In this document: in pieces, positions 1 through 9,577 of the stretch
How positions within the stretch are numbered: the first letter of the stretch is position 1
Layout of the letters: every line of letters begins with the position of its first letter
The notes under the pieces: generated by a model
What the model was told of the DNA's origin: nothing
Database searches by the model: none
The model's input: the letters and a program-made list of their open reading frames with translations, nothing else
Origin: Endocalyx cinctus
Lineage: Eukaryota; Ascomycota; Sordariomycetes; Amphisphaeriales; Apiosporaceae
Direction: 5' to 3'
Length of the DNA stretch: 64,000 bases
Assembly: GCA_001600455.1 (NCBI GenBank)
Contig: BCKC01000001.1
Coordinates: forward strand, 4,056,441-4,120,440
Program-made: the position numbers and the translations under genes

Positions 1-590
1 AAAGAGAGCGAGCATCAGCGCACTTGGTATAGGGTAGCATTCATTTCGAAGCTGCATTTTGGCGAATTCGGCGATTAGCTTTTTTCAGAATAATTATTAT
101 TAAAATACATTTTATGACTGATATCGTACCCATCTCTATCTTCAAAGGGAGACGACATGATCTGGACACGGCTTAGTATATATAATTCTAACTCGAATCA
201 ATCAGAGAGAAGTCAAAATACCTTGGTCATCATGCCACGCCAGGTAACGATTTGAGCGTCGATCTTCTTGCCTTCTTCTTGCTCGTGAGCGACGATGGTC
301 TTCAGCAGACTGTCAAGATGTTCATCTGACGAATCATCGTGTTTGTCAAAGGTTTCGAATCCCTTAGACAGGTCCGCCCCTAATTCTGGTGGATAGTACC
401 ATTGGAGCGACGAGTCGCCAAGGTGGAATTCGTGCTTGTCATCATACGAAAAACATGCGATTTCCTAGGAAATGTGTTAAAACCTATGGATACGTAGGGT
501 GGTTGTAATAATATCTACCTTTGGTCGCTTTACGGGCTCGCTTTTCCCTGAGAAGCGCCCTATGGGTTGTATATCAAAGGAGGCCTCCAT
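1..590 (-). CDS. rai1: RAI1/DXO-family decapping nuclease, 5' part only
   Basis: Rai1 removes incomplete or NAD-type caps from RNA and activates the nuclear 5'-3' exonuclease Rat1; that role is known for the family. I read the start at 588-590 and exons 519-590, 222-464, 130-161 and 24-51. All junctions are GT/AG and in phase, giving about 125 residues. Family hallmarks are visible: an N-terminal RFSG...VKRPKEIACFSYD block, a LQWYYPP motif, and the VTWRGMMTKIM / PFEDRDGFEMNATLYQ region just ahead of the catalytic core. The active-site Glu/Asp residues lie beyond the left edge. A fourth intron begins at 23 and its acceptor is outside the window. Exons were inferred by eye, so single junctions could shift, but the family call is firm. 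Confidence 0.85.
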
Positions 591-1777
591 GCTGGGAATG
601 GTATGTATTTCTGAACTAGCTATTACTAGTTACTACAAAGCTACAACAGTAGTTTAAAAAAAAATATGTTTCATATGATTTCTAACCTTTGCTGGATACC
701 TTTACTTTTAAGATTTGATTGATAAATAAAGATGTCTTGGCCCGATGTGTATTTCTTAAAAGTGTCATTCTGAAGTACTCTTCAATCTGAAGCCTAATAA
801 ATGAGAATGGGCTTTTGACAGTGGTCCGTGCGGGGAGATCTATTGTATTGTAGTGGGCTGCAGCGGGTGTTAGCGTTTACTCTCTATCCTTACTTTTCGA
901 CAACTAACACGTAAAGTATCACGATATGGAGAGCTAACGAAGAAAAGAACTATCGTATGAAGAGAATGAGAATCAATTGTCAAGCTATCTAACTATCTCC
1001 GATCTGATGAATAATGGCGAGGCTGACCCTAATCGTGAACGGAATAGCGAAAGTGATAGCAATTGATGAACGATGAAGATGAATATGAAGAGATCATTCA
1101 AACTAATTCTCAACGTTGACTTCCCCAATTCCGCACCGGAATGAGAAGCAGCCCGAGGATCAATAATCCTCGGGGAATAGGAGGTCGGTTCCGATTACCT
1201 CGTGGCGTATATCGGTGCACTTCGAATAGGAAACTTTCTTCAGTTACGTTACCCACGACGGATAGACTGGAATAAGGCAAAGATAATTGGTTGCTTACTA
1301 TGCTGATTGATAGGGTTGTTATCCTCATTCTAGGTAGTAAGGCCACATCATCATATCACGTATAACTTGGTGTCATCACCACATATAAGATTTTTAGATG
1401 AATTTCATCTTCTTCATTTCAGAGCCAGTCTCTTCCACGGAAGATGATAGAGCTCAAATTTAATTAACATTTCAACTATACATACATAAACGTCTCTCTT
1501 CATATCCTAACATCCATTAATTTAATCACAAAATCCATTCCGTTTCGCTTTTGTTTCCCTTCATTCCTCTCCCACCCCCCTCTTTTTCACCCTCGGAACT
1601 CATTCAACGTTAAGGAAGACAGGCGTCAGATGAAACCCCCCAAAAGAACATACAACAAAGACAAATATGACTCCCCAAACGCCGTCGATCATACTCAAAC
1701 GTATCTATGCATAAACGCTTACCTATGCCCCCTCCAAAGTCATCGAAGAAAAGCAAAAACTGGGATTGATTGATCAA
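591..1777. other. intergenic spacer
   Basis: Separates the RAI1 start (590) from the chitin synthase stop (1778), both on the minus strand. It should hold the RAI1 promoter and the chitin synthase 3' UTR. Short open frames, such as one at 1110-1346 on the minus strand, have low complexity and resemble no family I know. A pyrimidine-rich C/T tract lies around 1545-1590. Nothing else can be supported. Confidence 0.5.
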
Positions 1778-4700
1778 TCAGCCCCGAACGGAACTACCGA
1801 TACTACTCATAGTCTCGCTGAAGCGACTGCCTAACCCGCCCATCCACTCGGGCACCTTGAGGCTCATGCGGACGCGACCCTCGACGATCATGTTGACCAA
1901 GTTAAGGATGGCGAAGGCGGTGCTGCCGATGGCTCTGAACAGGGCCAGGGCGGCGACGGCCCACAGGATGAAGCTGAGGTAGAAGTTGTTACCGAAGTCC
2001 GAGTACCCGTAGATCTCGCTGACGGCCATGGCGAGGATGGCGTTGGCCACGAGCCAGACGATGACCATGTACGTGCGCACGCTGCGGTAGTAGTCCTCCT
2101 GCATCTGGGACTCGGACGTTCCCGGCTCGGGGACCTCGACGCGATCACGCAAGTTCCGGAGTGCCTCGTCGTACCCCGAATCGATGTCGAGCTGCTCCGA
2201 CGGCATCTCCAGCTCGACGGTCGAACCTTCACCGACGGCGCCTCCGAGATCTGTCTTCATGACGTTGTCACCCTTCGTTCCCCACGTGACATCGTGCGTG
2301 TTGCAGAAGGCGTACACCTGGAGGGTGCAAATGTAGCTCGGCAGGAGGAGGAAGTACTGTCCCGTACTGGTGACGAGGTGCCACGGGTCTAGGTAGAGGA
2401 TGCTAGTTATGAAGTAGAGGCCGGCCGTCGAGGCGATCGATACCACGATGTTTGTGAAGATGTTGTCTCCGAGATCGACCGAGTTACTCTCTCGCACGGT
2501 GTAGATGATGACCCAGATGATGGCGAACGTGTTGTATACCATGATGATACCGTATAGAACCATGCTGGTGAGGTATAGTCTCGACGCACCCTGAGGACGG
2601 TTTCCAAGCGACACGACGAATTGCATAGCTGTTAGGAGGACCAAGATATATCTTAAAATGGTGAAGATGTAAAGCGCGATATTATGTCCGAACGGATCGA
2701 CCCTGGAATCAGTCAAACCACCCGCGATGAAGTAAAATGCCAGATAATAGTTGGCCAGGGAGAAGTAGGTGAATAAAACTTGTACAAATTGATAACCGAA
2801 TTCGATATGCAGTAAGATCTTGCGAGCCAAGGTGTGGTCGGTGGCCCAAATCTGCTTGAAATGTACAAGCGAGTAAATAGCGGCGAAGAAGGCACCGTTC
2901 AGCCAACGACGACGCTGCGAGATAAATTCAGGTACAGTATCTGGCCAAAAGAAAAAAAAAAGATTAGCAGTCGTCCTTAATTAATTGTATGATAAAATCG
3001 TATTCTCGAACTTACCTGGAACATCAGTTTCACCTTTGCAGCCTTTGACGTATTTCAAAACCCATCTGTCGTTCCGTTTTGCTACTAGCTCCCAACACAA
3101 GATACGATCTTCGGCCAGGTACATATTTGCCGTGAAGACGTCGGCATGCTTTCCATGCAGAGTTTCTCCCTTGAAATACTGGCTTAGCGGGCCGTGGCCG
3201 GACTCGTCGTTCTGCAGCGCGTGGTACCGGTAAGCACTAAGAGCTCCCGGTAACACAGTAATGTAGCCGAATACGGACTCGAGCGGCTTGTCGAGGATGT
3301 TGGACATCTTGTACTCAAAGTTCTGGGAGCCAACTATCGGATTCAAGAGATTGGTACCGAACCTGCCCTTCATAGCCTTGATCTCGCCGCACGCGCCGGC
3401 GACGTTAGAATCGGTATCGAACGCCTTCCAGAGATGGTATAACGAGTTGTTGCCCGGCTTCGTACCGACGTCGAGTAATATGCATACGTTCGGGTTCAGA
3501 GCCTTGCCGAAAGCGTTGAAGAACCATCGGTGAGAGTTGAGCTTGCGCTGATTTCGCTCCTTCAAACAGAAGATCATCTGGCACGGCACGATCCCCTTCT
3601 CGGCTCCCTTGAACTTGAGATCCGAGTCCAAGGAGACTTGCGTCGTATACTCGTATACGTGCGCCTGTACCGCTTTGGAGTTGACGAAGTTCTTTGCGAT
3701 GCCAGATTGGTAGACGCCCATCGCGGCCAGCGCGTCGAGTGTTCGGGGGTGGATTTTTTCTCGCCCATCGGAAACAACACACACGACTATCTTCTGCCAC
3801 CCGTTCTCACCCCAGGTACGAGACCTGTTTCGGCTACAGAAGTGACTAATATTCTTCATCACCGCATGCATAGTCCGAGTGAAACCGATCTGATCTTCGT
3901 TATACATAGTAATACAGATGAACAGTTCTGTCTCTCTTGTAGTCCGACCGATGCTCTGTCTCAGCTTATATCCTTTCTCCACAAAGTCGTCGGGATCGCA
4001 AGTGACGGCGGTATAACGCATATGCGTGAATTCGACTTCATCTCGTCGCGGCAAGAAACTGTACAAGATGGTGGGGATCTTGCATTCGAGGATAAGTTCT
4101 CCGTTGATAAGCTGTACTTCCTTCTTGGAAGTAACAAGGGGGCGAACGCCCCGACGCTCTTGTTTACCCTCGGGTGCGGATCCATAATGCTGTGCCTTCT
4201 CGTCAAATGCTGACGACATCTCTTCGCTTAAGGTAGCCTGAGATTGTGCCGCAAACGACTCTCTGTAGGGATGAGCTGCGCTAATGTCTGATTCGGGGCC
4301 GAAAACATCGTCGTTGTCTGTTAAGGGGATACTGACGGTAGCATCATCCGCCGTATAACCTGAGTTGCGAGCTGATGCCGAAAAGAGGGGGGCAGGTGGT
4401 AAAGGCCGACGAGGACTACCGCCATATCTTGACGAGGGTGTTCCCGGTCGAGGACTTCCATTTAACTCTGAGGGTTCGTAGCGAGAACTCGAAGGTGGGG
4501 GGCGCCCATACTCTGAAGTTGCCGACATCCTAGAAGGGCTCCATGTTCGAGTTGGCGAGCCGTCCGAAGTTCTAAATGGTTCGTATGCAGACTCAGGAGG
4601 TGGCATGTGCGGAGGATCTCGAATGGAAGATGCTCTAGAAGGTGTCGAATCTACCGACGGCTGATAAGATCTTCGAGGCGAGGGTCGGATACTATTATTA

Positions 4701-5275
4701 GGTTGCGCTGGTGAGTTTTTGCTCTTAGGAGTTTCTGATTCTTTGGCCTGCAATCCTCCATCTTTGCACCTTCTGCTTTTTTGAAGAGAACTTCTTCTTG
4801 GAGATGGCCCTTCGGGTATAGTTGGTAGACTTTGCACGATCTCGGCTCGTTTGACGTGAGAGGGTTTATTCTTTTTCTGTAACTTTACAGTGGCAGCGCG
4901 ATTGGGTACGGGCTTGCGAGAAGGTGAAGTGCTGTTAGGAGAGCGGAGATTGGGGGCGCCAGGTGACTAGACCGGCATTTGGGCCTCTTCCTGCCTCTTC
5001 AGCTCCTTGAAATGTTCTGGTGTTGATATCTTGACACTATTCTCTACCACACCAGCAGGAGGAGTCCTTTCATTCTTTCCTAGTAAGAGCGGGGCTGGAG
5101 CTGCACTGGGATTTCTGAATACTTTCATATCTTGTTCTTTTGGGTTTACGTACGGTTCTTCCATAGATGTCAGTAATCTAATTGCGGCAGGGTTTACACC
5201 ACCTGTTGGAGTATGATCATGTTCGTCGTCATAGGCGGGAAGAGAGTAATCGGATGGTCGAGAGAGTCCGTCCAT
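1778..5275 (-). CDS. chitin synthase (class I-III division), with an in-frame TAG in the N-terminal region
   Basis: Processive glycosyltransferase that polymerises UDP-GlcNAc into chitin at the plasma membrane. The start at 5275 opens a hydrophilic, Ser/Pro-rich N-terminus of roughly 300 residues. The catalytic core has [47 protein letters not shown] and [11 protein letters not shown]. About seven hydrophobic segments follow. A clear intron at 2941-3015 joins GETDVP to DTVPEF. Frame is continuous from 5275 to 3016 except for TAG at 4967-4969. A 60-nt in-phase intron at 4913-4972 (GTCTAG donor, CTAAC branch-like site about 20 nt before an AAG acceptor) would remove the stop and give about 1120 residues, but both splice sites are poor. 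Otherwise the allele is broken, or translation starts downstream. Motifs fit class I or III; I could not decide which. Confidence 0.9.
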
Positions 5276-6126
5276 GTTGAAGAATTAATCGGCGAAATGC
5301 CGATATGAATTTGAGTGAGACAATCACTCGTAATGTTCTTAGTGAGACAAGAGTGCGATGATCAGAGTGACCGAAAGATTCAATTTAAAAAGTCAAATTA
5401 AAATATCGTTTCGGTATGTTAAACAAATGACGTTTGGTGGGATGCGATGCGATGCGATGCGATATGATGCGCTACCTGAGTATTCTAAAAGATAGCACGG
5501 GAGAAATTCAGCTCTCAGCGTATTGAGCTAAAGATGATTGACTTCCAAGTTTAATGATTGTAATATTTAGGTTGATCAGAAGTTTGCAGGAAATTTCTAA
5601 TGGTGAGAACGAAATACCAGCAAGGTTATTTACATGTTGCATTGCGCTGGATTATTCAATTTGCGCCGTTGTCACGGCAACACTCAAGATATTGCCGCCC
5701 ACAGGCCCAGTCCCCACTCAGGCCACTCTGCCACTCTGACACTAACCCTTCACAGCTGCCTTGAGTGACAAGGGTAGAATTACCGGCTGGGCAACCGTTA
5801 GAACACTAAACCGTTCTGAGTAAGTTAGTCAGCTACGATAGAGATATCTTATGTAAACCAATACGACTAATACGGCCTAAGGACTACATGATATCCAATC
5901 TAGCTATATGCACATCTATATATGTATACATTCGTATATATATATAAATAAATATCGAAGCTAATCGCAGGAAATGAAACAACTTTAGTACAGTGTCATA
6001 GCGAGGTTATTTATCTTTCGAAATGAACGCGCGGCACTGATCTAATTTGACCAAGAACTGAACGACACTCTCCTCAAGCCCCAAGGGGATATGATATGGT
6101 ATTACTGAAACCACTGTACTATAAAA
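5276..6126. other. intergenic spacer with short repeats
   Basis: Probable chitin synthase promoter and 5' leader, plus the 3' flank of the iminopeptidase-like gene. It holds a GATGC pentanucleotide array (5441-5470) and a TA-rich stretch near 5915-5955. A 61-codon frame on the plus strand at 5554-5739 has no recognisable features. Confidence 0.5.
5441..5470. repeat. GATGC pentanucleotide microsatellite
   Basis: Four perfect GATGC units at 5441-5460 followed by one degenerate and one good unit. It lies about 170 bp upstream of the chitin synthase start. Confidence 0.8.
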
Positions 6127-7101
6127 TTACTTACCGGTAAGAAATTCCCCACAGACTTGTATAAACCGTTCTCTATCCTCCCAATGTGACATATGACTCG
6201 AATTTTCTAACGTAATCCATTTGACTCTTTTCAAATCTCTGAACCACGGCCCGACAACCAAGTCGGTCATCTCGTCATACTTTCCATTTATGATCAGGGT
6301 GTCCGCAGTTATACTCCGAGCAGCTTCGGACCCCTCCCAATCCTTCAAACTTCCAGTCACTTCGATCTCGGAAGGCCCCTGTCTGTGGTGGCGAAATGAA
6401 TTAGTACGAACTCTCCCTCGGATGCGGAAGTTGGTAATAGTAAGTACGCACAAAGTGATATATGCCGTGGGATCTTCCTGTAGATGCTCGAAAGACTTTA
6501 GGACCTCCGGCGGTGGCGTCTCAATACGAAAGAGGTGTCATATGTAGAAAGCCCCCAGCGCCTCTTTATACTGAGGGCTCTCGGGGCCCCCTTTTTGCAG
6601 TATGTCGCCGATTTCGGACGGCATACCCGCAATGAGACGCTTCGTCTCCGCGACGCAAGTCGGTATGCTGGTAGGCGTGCTGGCCAACCCGAGTTTTTTC
6701 AACCCTTCTGGACGTCTTCCTGCGTACACGCTGGCCAACATACCGCCCCAGCTGTGGCCAAGCAGAGAAAACCCGTTATTTGCTCGCAAGTTTAGGTGGT
6801 CGATGATGGCGTCCAGCTCGGTGATGAAAAGATCAAACGTCCAAAACATATTTTCTTTATACCATGTGGACTTTCCGTACCCGATTTGATCATACAGCAC
6901 TACCGTGATACCGTACTTATCATAGAGATCCGTAAGCGACGTCATGTATTCATAGCCAGCACCGGGACCCCCGTGGAGTGCCACAAGAACCCGTGATTGG
7001 CCGTCCAATTCTCCGCAGACCATATACCATGTTTTGCACGGCTTTTCACTGTTGGGCGGTTGGAAGGTGACTTCTCCTTCGATAGTATGAGTGGCTGTCA
7101 T
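6127..7101 (-). pseudogene. proline iminopeptidase-like alpha/beta hydrolase interrupted by an in-frame TGA
   Basis: Family members (peptidase S33) cleave N-terminal proline from peptides or hydrolyse related amides. Exon 1 is 6452-7101 and exon 2 is 6127-6382, with a 69-nt intron at 6383-6451 (GTGCGT...CACAG, CTAAT branch-like site). Together they encode about 301 residues, the usual family length. The oxyanion motif HGGPGAGYEY, the nucleophile elbow GHSWGG, the acid loop NGKYDEMTD and the catalytic His in ENSSHMSHWE are all present. The reading frame is interrupted once, by TGA at 6538-6540 (codon 188), where relatives usually have Arg followed by His. Similarity continues in the same frame immediately after it (HLFRIETPPPEVLKSFE). 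No GT-AG intron that keeps frame removes the stop. The allele therefore looks null unless the stop is read through, edited or a sequence error. Confidence 0.8.
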
Positions 7102-7965
7102 TTTGGAGGCGCTAATACGTGAGTTGACTACGTAATGGGAAGTCGGATGACAGAAAAGAGAGGCAGACGCCCATAAACTACGAAGTATGGTGTGTTAGTT
7201 GGCCTTAAACATCGCGTATTATCTTATGCGTGATGAGCGTAGATTTAGAACTGATAGAAAAGCTCATTGGGAAAGGTTTCTCTCTAAATAATCAGGAATC
7301 TTTCCTCGAGTCCAAATTATCACACTAGACAGTGGAGAATATATACCCTCTTTAGATACGGGTGACGGAGATCTAAGTTACTAATTATGTACTGTAAGTA
7401 CCTTTGAGCGAAGGTAATTTCTACTCTTAGTGGAGTAGTGTAATGGCGCAGTAAGCATTTCGTGTAAAACAGAAAGTGTTTGTTTTGATTTCCAGTACAC
7501 ATGCATAGTAGGTTGGAGAATACAATTTCGGGCCTATTCGACTTGAAAGCAGTAATGCGGAACTAAGGAGAGGAACATGTCGTAATATTCATCATTGGTA
7601 TAAGTTACACTACCTGCATAAAGTAGTACAACATAAACATAGTTGCAAGCCCCGAAGTAGCATCAAACTCCTACGTATGTACTGGTAATGTAGTTAAACT
7701 ACCTTACCATCCTCCATCCCATTACTGCGATAGTAACCCGAAGGATCATCTTAAAGTAGAGTATCCAACGGCTAAGCTTAAGAAAGCGACAATATCTCTC
7801 CAGCATCCACCTAAAGTATTTTTACTCTAGTCTCGTGAGCCATAGGACAATATATAAAGTTGAACCGTCTCCTGACGCCTCGAATTTCAATAACTACTTA
7901 CCTATGTCCTTAATGCATAGGTATATAAGTATCTGCCGCATGTTCTCTAAGCCCCCTTTTCCAAC
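7102..7965. other. intergenic spacer
   Basis: Upstream region of the iminopeptidase-like gene and downstream region of the UstYa relic. AT-rich, with no ORF that resembles a protein family and no repeat array. Confidence 0.5.
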
Positions 7966-8606
7966 TCACGACATATCTTGAAAACAAGGTCCTGGTCGAT
8001 AGGTAAATTTTCCTGAGACGAAAGCTTTATCTCGCGCCCATTCGTTCAAGCTTTTCCAATTTACGCAAGTTGTCTTACCTAGTGGACTCAATTCGATGTC
8101 GTTCGGCTTCTCAGGATTGCCGACCCATAACAAGCCTATTATTTTGGTATTTGCGTGGCACATAGTGATTTGACGGATGGTCTCAATGCAGTGATCTGAT
8201 TTAGATAATCTTTAGCTACCTTTATACACGACAAGGGTTCTTAATTTGACTCACCTGAGTGCGATATGCCAAATGGATCGTCTTTTGGGTCATATTGATC
8301 TACTCTCTTCCCATAATAGTCCCAGTGAATTACTTTCCGAAGATTACTCAGGCAGTGCAAATGATGGAAGACGCCAACCTCTCTGGCGTAGTCCCCGTTG
8401 TTGACTTGTATGGTATTGGACATGTTCTCACCCAGGAGATCAACTTCATCCTTCTTCACTCGTATATTCAGACCTGGGCAGTCATACGTGAGAACTTTGA
8501 AGCTAGAATCGTAGTCTTTATGAGAGAACTAACCATAAATCAAGTCATCCCACGCGGCATTAAGCACGTCCGAAGGCTCTCCATTCCAAGGATGAATAGG
8601 TACAGA
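7966..8606 (-). pseudogene. UstYa-like (DUF3328) oxidase relic, 5' end lost
   Basis: UstYa-family proteins act in fungal peptide natural-product clusters, where they oxidise or cyclise precursors. Three exons can be joined in phase: 8534-8606, 8255-8473 and 7966-8195. Donors are GTTAGT and GTGAGT, acceptors CCCAG and ATCAG. The assembled piece has the family blocks: an EPSDVLNAAWDDL segment, the first HxxHC motif (HHLHC, about 20 residues after a GDYAREVG strand), the second HxxHC motif (HSDHC) formed across the second intron, and a C-terminal CVNW segment. Immediately upstream the frame has a TGA at 8607-8609. No N-terminal membrane segment was found between 8610 and 8900. No precursor-peptide gene or other cluster enzyme is nearby, so I read it as a decayed, truncated copy. 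Confidence 0.7.
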
Positions 8607-8923
8607 TCATTCTGATCTTGAGTCGTATCTTAAAAAAGTCATTGGGAACAGCTTTGACCTGTTAGTAATCGTTCAAGATACGAAAATTCTCTTAAGAAAT
8701 GTACACATGTAGTCATTTAACCCTTCAGGGCGGGGATAGCGTGTTGATTCCAACAGTTTCATGTAGAGTATAGTTAGATAAAGGAAGTAAGGGAAATATG
8801 AAAAACGATGTCAATCATATAATCTCGCAGAACGACCATCCGGGGTGACAGGCGTCAATCCTGCTTCTTCGTCCTGGGGCCCGTAGAAACTATGGGAGTC
8901 ACTTGCTATAGCCAAAAATATCT

Positions 8924-9106
8924 TTGCCTGCGTATACGTTGTGCTGGTTTATTTTCTGGTCATTTTGGCCACCTATAGTCAACCCATCGCCCGAGGAGGC
9001 TAATTGGAGCATTCTAGTATTTGGGGCTGTTGTTGTCATTTTTAGCATTGCTTGGTATCTCTCGAGGGCCAAAACATACTTCAAAGGTCCTATTAAAGAG
9101 ATATGA
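8924..9106 (+). pseudogene. C-terminal remnant of an amino-acid/GABA permease
   Basis: A 60-codon open frame encodes WFIFWSFWPPIVNPSPEEANW, then a hydrophobic segment (SILVFGAVVVIFSIAWYL), then a short RAKTYFKGPIKE tail and stop. This matches the last transmembrane helix and cytosolic tail of fungal APC-superfamily permeases in layout and in the FWSFWPP...NW and GP(V/I)xE elements. I found none of the upstream ten or so helices in 8600-8920, so only the end of the gene remains. It lies back to back with the UstYa relic. Confidence 0.55.
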
Positions 9107-9577
9107 GACCGAAGTTGGGCGTAGTAGAAAAAAAACTTTTTGAAATCTGTAATACCTATATTGTAAAACTCTGTTCTACTAACTAAAAAAAAGAAAAAAA
9201 GGTTCTGCTCCTCTTACTAGCTAACACTCGTATTTCTTAGACAATATCTGATTAGTCGAGTTGCTTTGTATATACCGCCCCCGAGATGCAAATTCAATAC
9301 AGCTATGTTCTATTACAGGCAGGTATCACCGACTCTAGGTTGTTTATGGGGAAACTCCCATTACAATATTCATGGTTCATAGAACATGATTTAGCTGAGC
9401 TCAAGACGATTGCTTTCAGGCAGGGTTAATACTCAATACTGAAGATTTTGGTCAGTAATACACTGCTAGGGACAAATGAGTAGGTCCAATCCCTTTCGTA
9501 TCAAGCTGTAGGCTATTAAATTTCGCTGGTGCGTACATCTGAGTTGTATTTTTTTTTTATGTATCCTATCTATTTTC
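9107..9577. other. intergenic spacer
   Basis: AT-rich spacer between the permease remnant and the 3' end of the ABC ATPase. It carries A- and T-runs (around 9125-9200 and 9549-9558) and no recognisable gene. Confidence 0.5.

Noticed and set aside
1888..2232. Arg/Ser-rich frames inside the chitin synthase gene
   Set aside because: Shadow frames of a GC-rich coding exon.
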